A DNA stretch of 64,000 nucleotides, from contig NZ_CP095864.1 in assembly GCF_023100845.1 (NCBI RefSeq), forward strand, positions 3,162,001 through 3,226,000. The letters are read 5' to 3'. The notes under the pieces were generated by a model, which was given only the letters and a program-made list of their open reading frames with translations, ran no database searches and had not been told where the DNA came from. Positions 30,372 to 38,976 of the stretch are shown one piece after another (within the stretch, counting starts at the first letter, position 1; every line of letters starts with the position of its first letter). The stretch is from Gordonia sp. PP30 (lineage in GTDB: Bacteria; Actinomycetota; Actinomycetes; Mycobacteriales; Mycobacteriaceae). Both the position numbers and the translations under genes were made by a program.

Positions 30372-31888
30372 CTCGAGTCCGGGTTCCGGGCCGGTTCACC
30401 CTGGTTCTGCACTCCCATCTGCCGTGGCTGATCAACCACGGCCGGTGGCCGGTCGGCGAGGAATGGCTGTACCAGTCGTGGGCCCACTGCTATCAGCCGG
30501 TGTTCGCGGCGCTGCGGCGGCTGGCCGCCGACGGATTCACCGATCAGCTGTCGCTCGGGATCACCCCGGTGCTGGCCGCCCAGCTCGACGATCCGGCCGC
30601 CACGTCGTCGATGTACGAGTGGCTGGCCGACTGGCAGCTGCGTGCCATGGAGGCCGCGCTGGACGACGACCCCGACCGCCGGATCAGCGGCCACCGCGAA
30701 TACCGCGCGGCCGCGGAGGCGCTCGCCGACTTCGAGCGGCACTGGCGGCACGGCGGCAGCCCGCAGATCCGCGAGCTGCTGTCGACCGGTGTGATCGAAC
30801 TGCTGGGCGGACCGCTGGCGCACCCGTTCCAGCCGCTGCTCGACGGACGGCTGCGCCGCCTCTCCCTGCGCGAGGGCCTGGCCGACGCGCAATTGCGCTG
30901 GGGCACACGGCCGTCGGGCATCTGGGCGCCCGAATGCGCGTACACGCCCGGGATGGAGACCGAGTACGACGCCGCCGGCGTCGGGCACTTCATGGTCGAC
31001 GGTCCCACGCTGCGCGGCGACACCGCGCTCGGCCGACCGGTCGGCGACGGTGACGTCGTCGCGTTCGGCCGGGATCTGACCGTGAGCTACCGCGTGTGGT
31101 CGCCGAAGTCCGGGTATCCGGGACATGCGGCGTATCGCGACTTCCACACCTACGATCACCGGACGGGATTCAAACCGTTCCGGGTGACCGGCAAGAACGT
31201 GCCCGGCGAGACGAAGAAGCCGTACGACCCGTCGCTGATCGACGCGGTGCTCGACGCGCATGTCGACGACTTCGTCGACTGTGTGCGGAAGCGGCTGATC
31301 GGCGAGTCGGAGCGGATCGGGCGGCCCGCACTGGTGGTCGCCGCCTTCGATACCGAGCTGTTCGGCCATTGGTGGCACGAGGGCCCGGCATGGCTGGAGC
31401 GGCTGCTGCGCCGGCTCCCCGAGGCCGGCATCGACGTCGGCACCCTCGCCACGGCGCGGCGCGACGGCTTCGTCGGCGAGCCGGTGGCGCTGAACGACTC
31501 GTCGTGGGGGTCGGGCAAGGACTGGCGCGTCTGGGAGGGGCCGCAGGTGGAGCACCTGGTGCGGCTCAACGACGAGGTCACCGAGACGGCCCTGCACAGT
31601 CTGGATAAACGGCGGGACGGCACCCCACCGGCCCGCGACACCGTCGCCGACCAGATCCTGCGCGAGACGCTGATGACGGTGCAGTCGGACTGGCCGTTCA
31701 TGGTCTCCAAGGACACCGCGGCCGGATACGCGCAGGACCGCGCGTACAAGCACGCCCATGCCACCCGGGAGATCTGCGAGGCCGCCGCTTCCGGCCGCGG
31801 TCACCGGGCCGAGCGCCTGGCCGCCGGATGGCGGCGGGCCGACAACGTCTTCGGCGCACTGGATGCACGACGTCTGGAGGATCGATGA
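30368..31888 (+). CDS. GH57 family glycoside hydrolase / alpha-1,4-glucan branching enzyme type
   Basis: About 506 residues starting at a GTG that overlaps the methyltransferase stop. GH57 motifs are readable: HSHLPW at the N-terminus, the catalytic nucleophile Glu in GIWAPECAY, and the acid/base Asp in FDTELFGHWWHEG. The C-terminal helical domain contains SDWPFMVSKDTAAGYA. Members of this branch add alpha-1,6 branches to alpha-glucans. The mycobacterial counterpart (Rv3031) is placed in MGLP assembly, consistent with the neighbouring GT4 and methyltransferase. It ends with an ATGA overlap to the GT4 gene. Confidence 0.9.
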   Translation: MTRVRVPGRFTLVLHSHLPWLINHGRWPVGEEWLYQSWAHCYQPVFAALRRLAADGFTDQLSLGITPVLAAQLDDPAATSSMYEWLADWQLRAMEAALDDDPDRRISGHREYRAAAEALADFERHWRHGGSPQIRELLSTGVIELLGGPLAHPFQPLLDGRLRRLSLREGLADAQLRWGTRPSGIWAPECAYTPGMETEYDAAGVGHFMVDGPTLRGDTALGRPVGDGDVVAFGRDLTVSYRVWSPKSGYPGHAAYRDFHTYDHRTGFKPFRVTGKNVPGETKKPYDPSLIDAVLDAHVDDFVDCVRKRLIGESERIGRPALVVAAFDTELFGHWWHEGPAWLERLLRRLPEAGIDVGTLATARRDGFVGEPVALNDSSWGSGKDWRVWEGPQVEHLVRLNDEVTETALHSLDKRRDGTPPARDTVADQILRETLMTVQSDWPFMVSKDTAAGYAQDRAYKHAHATREICEAAASGRGHRAERLAAGWRRADNVFGALDARRLEDR

Positions 31889-33285
31889 TCTCGCCCCCCG
31901 AACCGCCGACGGACCAGGCGAACACGACGATCCCCGAGCCGCCGACGAACCAGGCGAACCCGACGCCCCCTGAGCCGCCGACGAAGGAGGCGAACCCGAC
32001 GCCCCCTGAGCCGCCGACGAAGGAGGCGAGTCGAAGGGTCCTCATGGTCTCCTGGGAATACCCGCCGGTCGTCGTCGGCGGGCTCGGCCGCCACGTGCAC
32101 TACCTGGCCGAAGCCCTGGCGGTGCAAGGGATCGAGGTGACGGTGCTGACGCGCCGGCCGTCGGGCACCGACCCGTCGACCCACCCCACCACCGACACGA
32201 TGGTGAACGGCGTGCGGGTGATCGCGGCCGCCGAGGATCCGCCGGAGTTCGACTTCGGCGTCGACATGATGGCGTGGACGCTCGCGATGGGGCACGGCTT
32301 CCTGCGCGCCGCGATCGCGCACCTGCGCGGCACCGACGGCCCGGCGTGGCAGCCCGATGTGGTGCACGCGCACGACTGGCTCGTCGCCCATCCGGCGATC
32401 GCTCTCGCCGAGTTCTTCGACGTGCCGCTGGTCGCCACCCTGCACGCGACCGAGGCGGGCAGGCACAGCGGCTGGGTGGCCGGTCACGTCAACCGGCAGG
32501 TGCACTCGGTGGAGTGGTGGCTCGCCAACGCGGCCGACGCGCTGATCACGTGCTCGTCGTCGATGCGCGACGAGGTGACCACCCTCTTCGCCCCGGAGGC
32601 GCCGGTGACCGTGATCCACAACGGCATCGACCTGACCGCCTGGGGCTTCGCCGAACGCACGCCCGGCGACGGGCCCGCGGAACTGCTGTTCGCCGGGCGC
32701 CTGGAGTACGAGAAGGGCGTGCAGGACCTGCTGGAGGCGCTGCCGAAGATCCGGCGCGCACACCCCGGCACCACGCTCACCATCGCCGGTGAGGGCACGC
32801 AACTCGACTGGCTCACCGGGCTCACCCGGAAATACCGCATCGCCCGGTCGGTGACCTTCGCGGGCAAGCAGGACCACGACGGCCTGGTCGCCCTGATGCA
32901 CCGCTGCGCGGCGATCGTGCTCCCGAGCCGGTACGAGCCCTTCGGCATCGTCGCCCTCGAAGCCGCCGCCACCGGCATCCCGCTCGTGACCTCCACCGCG
33001 GGCGGCCTCGGCGAGGCCGTGCACGACGGCGAGACCGGCCTCACGTTCCCGCCCGCCGGCACCGCCGCGCTGGTCGATGCGGTCTGCGCCACGCTCGACG
33101 ATCCCGCTGCCGCCGCCGCCCGCGCACGACGCGCCCGTGCCGTCCTCACCGAGGAGTTCACCTGGCCGGTGATCGCCGAACGCACCGCCGCGGTCTACCG
33201 GACCACCACCCGGCGCCGCCGCCGGCCCCTCCCGCGCCCGGACATCCCCCTGCGCCCCCTCCCCGACCGCGACCCCGGCAAGTAA
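31885..33285 (+). CDS. GT4 alpha-glucosyltransferase (Rv3032-like) with repeat-derived N-terminus
   Basis: About 466 residues. After about 50 unusual residues the protein starts like a glycogen-synthase-type GT4 enzyme (VLMVSWEYPPVVVGGLGRHVHYL). It has HAHDW, HNGIDLTAW, GRLEYEKGVQDLLEA, and the E-x7-E donor site in SRYEPFGIVALEAAA. In mycobacteria this enzyme elongates the alpha-1,4-glucan of MGLP and contributes to glucan synthesis. The first 50 residues are four copies of a 12-residue Pro/Glu/Thr repeat. The ATG at 31885 overlaps the GH57 stop, so it is well supported unless a later start is used. The tail is Arg/Pro-rich. Confidence 0.9.
   Translation: MISPPEPPTDQANTTIPEPPTNQANPTPPEPPTKEANPTPPEPPTKEASRRVLMVSWEYPPVVVGGLGRHVHYLAEALAVQGIEVTVLTRRPSGTDPSTHPTTDTMVNGVRVIAAAEDPPEFDFGVDMMAWTLAMGHGFLRAAIAHLRGTDGPAWQPDVVHAHDWLVAHPAIALAEFFDVPLVATLHATEAGRHSGWVAGHVNRQVHSVEWWLANAADALITCSSSMRDEVTTLFAPEAPVTVIHNGIDLTAWGFAERTPGDGPAELLFAGRLEYEKGVQDLLEALPKIRRAHPGTTLTIAGEGTQLDWLTGLTRKYRIARSVTFAGKQDHDGLVALMHRCAAIVLPSRYEPFGIVALEAAATGIPLVTSTAGGLGEAVHDGETGLTFPPAGTAALVDAVCATLDDPAAAAARARRARAVLTEEFTWPVIAERTAAVYRTTTRRRRRPLPRPDIPLRPLPDRDPGK
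31895..32035. repeat. 36-bp tandem repeat encoding the N-terminus of the GT4 enzyme
   Basis: About four units of 36 bases, the last two nearly identical, each encoding a PEPPTKEANPTP-like dodecamer. The segment AGCCGCCGACGAAGGAGGCG is, on the opposite strand, close to part of the left arm of the 26.8-kb array. The unit length is a multiple of three, so the frame is kept. Confidence 0.8.
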
Positions 33286-33298
33286 CCCCGGCGACGAA

Positions 33299-33400
33299 GC
33301 TGGCGTATCTGGACCGTGCTGGCGGATCTGGACCGTGCTGGCGTATCTGGACCGTGCGGGTCAGGTAGCGCCAGCGCTGTCCAGATCCGGCAGCACGACG
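33299..33400. repeat. 19-bp tandem repeat with inverted copy
   Basis: Three head-to-tail copies of GCTGGCG(T/G)ATCTGGACCGT lie at about 33299-33357. An inverted copy (CTGTCCAGATCCGGCAGCAC) follows about 20 bases later, ending near 33400. The block lies in the 236-base gap between the convergent GT4 and hexapeptide-acyltransferase genes. It can fold into a hairpin and may terminate both transcripts. Confidence 0.7.
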
Positions 33401-33521
33401 GAAGTCCGCCGGCAGAATCGGCAGGCGCGGCAGCCGGAGGCATCCGAGGAACCGCGGCGCGACCGCCGCGCGTGCCGGCGACCGCCGCGAATCCGGTCGA
33501 CGGGGCCAGATCCCTCCGCGG

Positions 33522-34298
33522 TCAGGCGGACGGGGAGTCGGCCGGGCGGGACTCGGCCTCCGCCTGCGCCTTCTTGCGCTCGATGTCGGCCAGGGCGCGC
33601 TCCAGCTCGGCGCGCTGCTCGGCACCGGCCTCCCACGCCTGCCGCCGGTTCTTCACGACGCGGGCCGGGGAACCGACGGCGATGCCGTAGTCCTCGATCA
33701 CCCCGCGGGCGACGGTGTGCGCGCCGAGCACGCAGCCGCGGCCCACGATGGTGTTGCGCAGCACGGTCACCTTGGTGGCCACCCAGGTGTCCGGTCCGAT
33801 CCGGACCGGCCCCTTGACGATGCCCTGGTCCTTGATCGGGATGCCGATGTGGTCGGTGACGTGGTCGAAGTCGCAGATGTAGCACCAGTCGGCGACCAGC
33901 GTCGACCCGCCGATCTCGATGTCCAGGTACGCGTTGACGACGTTGTTGCAGCCGAACACGGTCTTGTCGCCGATCCGGAGGCTGCCCTCGTGGCAGCGGA
34001 TCGAGTTGCCGTCGCCGATGTGCACCCAGCGGCCGATCTCCATCCGCGCCATCTCCGGGGTCGCGTGGATCTCGACGTTCTTGCCGAGGAACACCATGCC
34101 GCGCAGCACGATGTGCGGGTTGGCCAGCCGGAACCGCGCGAGCCGGTAGTAGCGCACCAGATACCAGGGGGTCCACGCCTTGTTGCGCTTGATCCAGCGC
34201 AGCGAGTCCAGCGTGAGGAAACGGGCCTGGTCGGGGTCGCGGCGGCGCAGCCCCGCCCGCCAGCGCGAGCGATAGGAGGCGTTCCACATGGTGGTCAT
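33522..34298 (-). CDS. Hexapeptide-repeat (left-handed beta-helix) acyltransferase
   Basis: About 258 residues. The middle holds LbetaH turns with the hexapeptide rhythm: MEIGRWVHIGDGN, LRIGDKTVFGCNN, IGGSTLVADWCYI, VRIGPDTWVATKVTVL, NTIVGRGCVLGAH, and the closing IAVGSPARVVKNRR. This family includes acetyltransferases acting on sugars or lipids; the acceptor is unknown. It corresponds to Rv3034c in order. The C-terminus is a charged helix (QRAELERALADIERKKAQAEAE). Two ATGs lie close together (34298 and about 34289); I took the upstream one. Confidence 0.87.
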   Translation of the reverse strand: MTTMWNASYRSRWRAGLRRRDPDQARFLTLDSLRWIKRNKAWTPWYLVRYYRLARFRLANPHIVLRGMVFLGKNVEIHATPEMARMEIGRWVHIGDGNSIRCHEGSLRIGDKTVFGCNNVVNAYLDIEIGGSTLVADWCYICDFDHVTDHIGIPIKDQGIVKGPVRIGPDTWVATKVTVLRNTIVGRGCVLGAHTVARGVIEDYGIAVGSPARVVKNRRQAWEAGAEQRAELERALADIERKKAQAEAESRPADSPSA

Positions 34299-34435
34299 GA
34301 CCACAAACCCTAATCGACGCGCCCGGCCGATCCGCGCGAGCGGGGAACTGTCCGGCGGACACGACGCGATAGAGTCATGCCCGATGAGGCCGCACGCGAC
34401 CGGGCGGCCACCGATCGAAAGGCACCCGAGCACCG

Positions 34436-35752
34436 ATGCGCCAGGCCGACCGCTCCACCCGCCGCGCCCGCGCGTCGCGCCCCGCCGCTGTCGTCGTGCT
34501 GCTGGCGGTGGCCGGTCTGCTGCTCTCGGCCTGCTCCGACGGTCACCACGAGGTGCGCGCGATCCCGGCCGCCGGCTGGCCGGTGTACGGCGGGCACGGC
34601 GACAACGCCAACTACACCCCGGTCACCGCACCCGGCGGCCTGTCGCTGAAGTGGCAGCGCCCCACCGGCGGGCCGATCACCGCCCCGCTCACCCTGAACG
34701 CCAACGGCGACGTCGGCGTCACCGCGCGCACCACCAACGGCTGCAACCTCTTCGTCTTCAGCAATACCAACGGCCGCAAGAACTTCTGTAAGCGGATGGC
34801 CGACGGCAACCAGTTCAACGCCATGGCCTTCGACCAGTACTCGCAGCCCTACGTCGGCGAGTCGGGCATGTTCCTGGCCTTCAACGGCGGCGGCGCCATC
34901 CGGTGGCGCATGCCCACCATCGGCCTGCCCTTCTCGGCCAAGTTCGCCGGTCCCGGCCAGGTCCTCTCGGTGACCCAACTCGGCCAGATCCTGCTGATCG
35001 ACGCCCAGACCAACCGGTTCGACGCCCCGGAGGTCCGGCTGCGCCCGAACGCCGACCCGGCCCAGCCGTTGTTCGGCCTGGGCGACTGCATCTCCGGCGG
35101 CCCGCTGTGCGCGGTGTCCGCCCCGCCCGCCGTCGACGCCGGACACGAACGCTTCTACCTGAACTACCGTCCCGACGGAGCCCCTGCCGCTCAGCTCACC
35201 GCGATGAGCTACGCCGAGGGCCGCGACGGCCGCCGGATCACCGGTGTGTGGAACGCGCCGGTGCCCGGCGGGATGGTCGGTCCGGCGACGGTCTCCCCGA
35301 ACGGCGAGACCGTCTACGCGTTCGGCCGCGACGGCAAGCTCTACGCCTTCGCCGCCGGCGACGGCAGACAGCGCTGGAGCTACGACCTCGGCGGCTACGG
35401 ATTCGCGACGCTGTCGGTGTCCCCCGACGGTGTGCTGATTCCCACCGGCACCATCGGCGCCCCGCTGACCATCCTCAAAGACGACGGCGACAAGGCCGAG
35501 CTGCGCGCCAAGCGCGACGACGTCCAGGCCGTGAGCCTGGCGACCCAGACCGGCAAGGACACGGCGTGGACCGTCGTGCGCACCGGACCCGCGCAGAAGC
35601 TGGTGCTCACCGAGTTCTCGACCGCCGACGGCGCCACCAAGCGTTCCCTGGATCTGCCGGAGGCCACCGGGTTCACCACGGGCGTCGCGGTGTCCTCCTA
35701 CGGCAGCATCGCCGTCGCGACCAACCTCGGCGAGGTCTACTACTTCGCCTGA
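34436..35752 (+). CDS. PQQ-like beta-propeller lipoprotein (Rv3035-like)
   Basis: About 438 residues. A twin-Arg-rich N-terminus and hydrophobic core lead to the lipobox LLSAC near residue 33, so it should be a lipoprotein. The mature part has repeating beta-propeller strands of PQQ type, e.g. GNANGDVGVTA-like blades, YAFGRDGKLYAFAAGDGRQRWSY and GSIAVATNLGEVYYFA. Paired cysteines (CNLFVF with FCKRM; CISGGPLC) suggest disulfides. No PQQ-dehydrogenase active site was seen. Its role is unknown; its conserved place beside the MGLP genes hints at cell-envelope assembly. Confidence 0.85.
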   Translation: MRQADRSTRRARASRPAAVVVLLAVAGLLLSACSDGHHEVRAIPAAGWPVYGGHGDNANYTPVTAPGGLSLKWQRPTGGPITAPLTLNANGDVGVTARTTNGCNLFVFSNTNGRKNFCKRMADGNQFNAMAFDQYSQPYVGESGMFLAFNGGGAIRWRMPTIGLPFSAKFAGPGQVLSVTQLGQILLIDAQTNRFDAPEVRLRPNADPAQPLFGLGDCISGGPLCAVSAPPAVDAGHERFYLNYRPDGAPAAQLTAMSYAEGRDGRRITGVWNAPVPGGMVGPATVSPNGETVYAFGRDGKLYAFAAGDGRQRWSYDLGGYGFATLSVSPDGVLIPTGTIGAPLTILKDDGDKAELRAKRDDVQAVSLATQTGKDTAWTVVRTGPAQKLVLTEFSTADGATKRSLDLPEATGFTTGVAVSSYGSIAVATNLGEVYYFA

Positions 35753-35760
35753 CCGGAGCC

Positions 35761-35811
35761 GTGCGGTACCGCACGATACCCGCTGAACGGATGCCCACTG
35801 AATCAGTGGGC
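35761..35811. terminator. Stacked hairpins between convergent genes
   Basis: GTGCGGTACCGCAC (35761-35774) is a perfect palindrome. GCCCACTG-AAT-CAGTGGGC (35793-35811) is a tight 8-bp hairpin. A third stem (CGCCCAC/GTGGGCG) lies near 35840. They sit between the PQQ lipoprotein (+) and the methyltransferase (-). No T tract is present, so factor-independent termination is uncertain. Confidence 0.5.
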
Positions 35812-35879
35812 GTCGCCCATCCACGTCGTTCTCGCCCACCCGGCGGTGTGGGCGACATCGAAGTCAGTGGCCGATCGCC

Positions 35880-37100
35880 TCAGGCCCGCACGCCCGGCTC
35901 GCACAGGAAGGCCGCGCCGGTCCGGCCGATGCGGGTGAGGATCAGCGCGTAGGGCGCGTCGCCCTTCAGCCGCAGGCGTTTGCGCAGCCGGTCGGGGTCG
36001 ACGTCGAGCCCGCGGACCAGGATCTCCAGGCTGCCGCACCCGCGCGCGGCGAGCGCGCCGCGCAGCACCTTCTCGGTGACCGGCAGGCGTTCGAGCACCC
36101 GGAAGCCGCGCTCCCCCGCGGGCACCGCGTCGCCGGTCAGGTACGCGATCTGCGGATCCAGCTGTCGCAGCCCGCGGGCGTGCGCGTACTGGCGGACCAG
36201 CCCGGCCCGCACCACCGCACCGTCCGGGTCGACGATCCACTCGTCGACACCCGGTTCGGGGAGGTCGTCGGGATCGTCGGACGTGACCTCGTAGAGACTG
36301 GTGAGGCCGCCCGGCGCCGTTCGCAGCACACTCGCCCGATTGGCGGGCGCTTCGGGCAGTTCCGTCCACAGGACGGCTTCGCGCACGCCGCCGTCGAGCG
36401 AGACCACCTGCACCTGCCCGTCGAACCCGAAGCGGGTGCGCAGATTGCGGTAGTCGAGGCCCGGCGCGCACTTCACCGCGAGCGCGCGGCCGGCGTAGAC
36501 CGAGAGCAGTTCCAGCAGCGGCGGATCGAGCTGGTCCATGCCGAAGACCCTCCCCCGGGCGTTGCGGCGGCCCGGATCGGCGATCACCACGTCCGCGATC
36601 GAGACCGGGGTCAGCGCGTCGGCGCGCAGCAGGGTGGGCCGGCGCCCGGCACCGAGCCCGACGTCCAGGTTGTGCTGGGCCATCGCCAGCCGCACCGGAT
36701 CCACATCGGAGCCGATCACCCCGGCCAGGCCGGGTTCGCCGGCCAGCGCCAGCAGCTCACCGCCGATGGAGCAGGTGATGTCGTGCACGACGGCCCCGCG
36801 ATGCCTGCTCACGATGTCGGCCGCCCGCAGGGCGGCGACCGGCGCGGCCGTCGCCTGCTGCACCGCGGTCTCGTCGGCGATCAGCGCTTCGGCGTGCCGG
36901 AGCTTCCCGGCCGCGCGGCGGCGGGCACGCACCGTCTCGGCCAGCGCCGCCGCGTGCTCGGGATACCGGGCACGCAACGTCGTCAGGTCGCCGAGCAGGC
37001 TGGACGCGATCAGCGCCAGTTCGGAGGCGTTCTCCAGAGCCTTGCTCCCGTAGCGGGAACGGAGGAAGGCGACGTCCGCCTCGCTCAGCTGGTAGGTCAC
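35880..37100 (-). CDS. Class I methyltransferase with THUMP-like C-terminus
   Basis: About 406 residues. The middle has a methyltransferase nucleotide-binding loop (VVHDITCSIGGELLALA), an acidic strand end GSDVDPVRLAMAQHNLD, and VVIADPGRRNARGR where a catalytic loop would lie. The C-terminal 90 residues match the THUMP-like domain that ends this family (ILVRGLDVDPDRLRKRLRL and a closing AFLCEPG). THUMP-type domains bind RNA, so RNA methylation is a fair inference. It starts (GTG) 5 bases after the preceding methyltransferase gene. Counterpart: Rv3037c. Confidence 0.85.
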   Translation of the reverse strand: MTYQLSEADVAFLRSRYGSKALENASELALIASSLLGDLTTLRARYPEHAAALAETVRARRRAAGKLRHAEALIADETAVQQATAAPVAALRAADIVSRHRGAVVHDITCSIGGELLALAGEPGLAGVIGSDVDPVRLAMAQHNLDVGLGAGRRPTLLRADALTPVSIADVVIADPGRRNARGRVFGMDQLDPPLLELLSVYAGRALAVKCAPGLDYRNLRTRFGFDGQVQVVSLDGGVREAVLWTELPEAPANRASVLRTAPGGLTSLYEVTSDDPDDLPEPGVDEWIVDPDGAVVRAGLVRQYAHARGLRQLDPQIAYLTGDAVPAGERGFRVLERLPVTEKVLRGALAARGCGSLEILVRGLDVDPDRLRKRLRLKGDAPYALILTRIGRTGAAFLCEPGVRA

Positions 37101-37105
37101 CGCGG

Positions 37106-38098
37106 TCAGGCCTGCGCGCCGGGCTCCGCGTCGCTCGCGCCGGGCTTCACACCGGTGATGAGCACGTTGTAGAAGAACTGCGGCGGCACCACCTTCTGCA
37201 GGACGTTGTCGTCGAGCCAGGTCATCCGCTTCCAGCCGCCGAACGCGAACCGCGCCCAGCCCCAGCCGAGCTTCTCCGCCGGAACGGCCGCCTCGAACGT
37301 GCGCACCGGCCAGCCGAGCATGGCCGCGGCCAGTTCCTCGCTCGCCGAGGCCACCTGTACGGCACCGGCCGCGGTGGCCAGCTTCTCCAGGTCGTTCGGC
37401 GAGAACGTGTGGATGTCGACGACGGCCTCGAGCGCGGCCGCGCGCGACGACTCGTCGAGCTCTTCCTGCGGACGGCGCCACGTCTGCAGCGGACCGAACT
37501 TGGTGAGGTTGGTGGTGGCCCACCAGGTCGCGCGGCTCATCCAGCGCGCGTAGAAGTCGCCGAGGGTCGACGGCTCGCCCGCGAACACGAAGCGCCCGCC
37601 CGGCTTGAGGACGCGCAGCACCTCGCGCAGCGCCTGCTCGACATCCGGGATGTGGTGCAGCACCGCATGGCCGACGACGAGGTCGAAGGTGTCGTCGTCG
37701 TACGGGATCTTCTCCGCGTCCGCGACGCGGCCGTCGACGTCGAGCCCGAGGCCCTCGGCGTTGCGCAGCGCCACCTTCACCATGCCCGGCGACAGGTCGG
37801 TGACCGAGCCCTTGGTCGCCACCCCGGACTGCATCAGGTTGAGCAGGAAGAAGCCGGTGCCGCAGCCGAGCTCCATGGCCCGCCCGTAGGGCAGCGGCGC
37901 GTCGGGCACGATGCGGTCGAGCCGCCCGCGCGCGTAGTCGATGCAGCGTTCGTCGAAGCTGATCGACCACTTCTCGTCGTAGGTCTCGGCCTCCCAGTCG
38001 TGGTACAGGACCTGGGCGAGCTTGGTGTCGCTGAGCGCGGCCTCCACCTGCTCGGCGGTGGCGTGCGGATTCGGCTGGGGATCGTCGATCGACGTCAT
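37106..38098 (-). CDS. SAM-dependent methyltransferase (Rv3038c-like)
   Basis: About 330 residues. Motif I AMELGCGTGFFLLNL, then VTDLSPGMVKVALRNAE, DTFDLVVGHAVLHHIPDV and LKPGGRFVFAGEPS place it in the UbiE/small-molecule methyltransferase group. The C-terminal 120 residues are specific to this actinobacterial family (TRTFE-type aromatic-rich region, KLGWGWARFAFGGWKR). Substrate unknown. It lies between the enoyl-CoA hydratase and the THUMP-like methyltransferase with gaps of 12 and 5 bases, so all three form one operon. Confidence 0.87.
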   Translation of the reverse strand: MTSIDDPQPNPHATAEQVEAALSDTKLAQVLYHDWEAETYDEKWSISFDERCIDYARGRLDRIVPDAPLPYGRAMELGCGTGFFLLNLMQSGVATKGSVTDLSPGMVKVALRNAEGLGLDVDGRVADAEKIPYDDDTFDLVVGHAVLHHIPDVEQALREVLRVLKPGGRFVFAGEPSTLGDFYARWMSRATWWATTNLTKFGPLQTWRRPQEELDESSRAAALEAVVDIHTFSPNDLEKLATAAGAVQVASASEELAAAMLGWPVRTFEAAVPAEKLGWGWARFAFGGWKRMTWLDDNVLQKVVPPQFFYNVLITGVKPGASDAEPGAQA

Positions 38099-38110
38099 AT
38101 GGTGTTCTGC

Positions 38111-38899
38111 TTACTTTCCGGTGAACTCGGCCTTGCCCGGACCGTTGGCGATGAACGACGACATGCCGGTCGCGCGGTCATCGGTGGCGAAGAGCTGCGC
38201 GAACAGGTGCGCCTCGATCTTCAGCCCGGTTTCCAGATCGGTGTCCAGGCCCTCGTCGATCGCGGCCTTGGCCGCGGCCAGCGCGAGCGACGCGGCGCCG
38301 GTGAAGCGGCTCGCCCAGCGCACCGCGGCGTCGTAGACGTCGTCGGGGGCCACGACCTCGTCGACCAGACCGATCGCGAGGGCTTCCTCCGCACCGACGA
38401 AGCGGCCGGTGAACACCATGTCCTTGGCCCGCGAGGGGCCGATCAGGCGGGCGAGCCGCTGGGTGCCGCCACCGCCGGGGATCACACCGAGGGTCACCTC
38501 GGGGACGCCCAGCTTGGCGTTGTCACCGGCGATGCGCCGGTCGGCGCCGAGGGCCACCTCCAGGCCGCCGCCGAGGGCGTATCCGGTGATCGCGGCGACG
38601 GTCGGCTTACTGATCTCGGAGATCGCGCCCAGTCCGCGCTGCAGGCGGCGGGCCACCTTCGCCATCTCCTGGAACGACATGTCGTTCATCTCTTTGATGT
38701 CGGCGCCGGCCGCGAAGACCTTCGGGCCGCCGTAGACGACCACGGCCTTGACGTCGTCGCGGGAGTCGGCCTCGGCGGCCGCCGCGACGAGTTCGTCCTG
38801 GACCTGACGGTTCAGCGCGTTCATCGGCGGGCGATTCAGGGTGATCACCCCCACCCCCGGGTGCTCTGGCGCGATGGAAAGGGTCACGAACTCTGCCAT
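38111..38899 (-). CDS. Enoyl-CoA hydratase/isomerase family (EchA17-like)
   Basis: About 262 residues. Crotonase fold marks: HPGVGVITLNRPPMNALN, the oxyanion hole AGADIKEM, and the second Gly-rich loop GGGLEVALGADRRIA. A catalytic Glu fits VTLGVIPGGGGTQRL (PEVTLG, preceding residue E). It would hydrate 2-enoyl-CoA in fatty-acid breakdown or a related step. It begins a three-gene operon with two methyltransferases. The start ATG fits the family N-terminus. Confidence 0.93.
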   Translation of the reverse strand: MAEFVTLSIAPEHPGVGVITLNRPPMNALNRQVQDELVAAAAEADSRDDVKAVVVYGGPKVFAAGADIKEMNDMSFQEMAKVARRLQRGLGAISEISKPTVAAITGYALGGGLEVALGADRRIAGDNAKLGVPEVTLGVIPGGGGTQRLARLIGPSRAKDMVFTGRFVGAEEALAIGLVDEVVAPDDVYDAAVRWASRFTGAASLALAAAKAAIDEGLDTDLETGLKIEAHLFAQLFATDDRATGMSSFIANGPGKAEFTGK

Positions 38900-38976
38900 A
38901 CCGGCAGGCTACCGGGCGGGCCCGCCGTCGCCGCAACCGCACCCGCACTCGTGAGACGCACGACTAAGGTTGTGCC

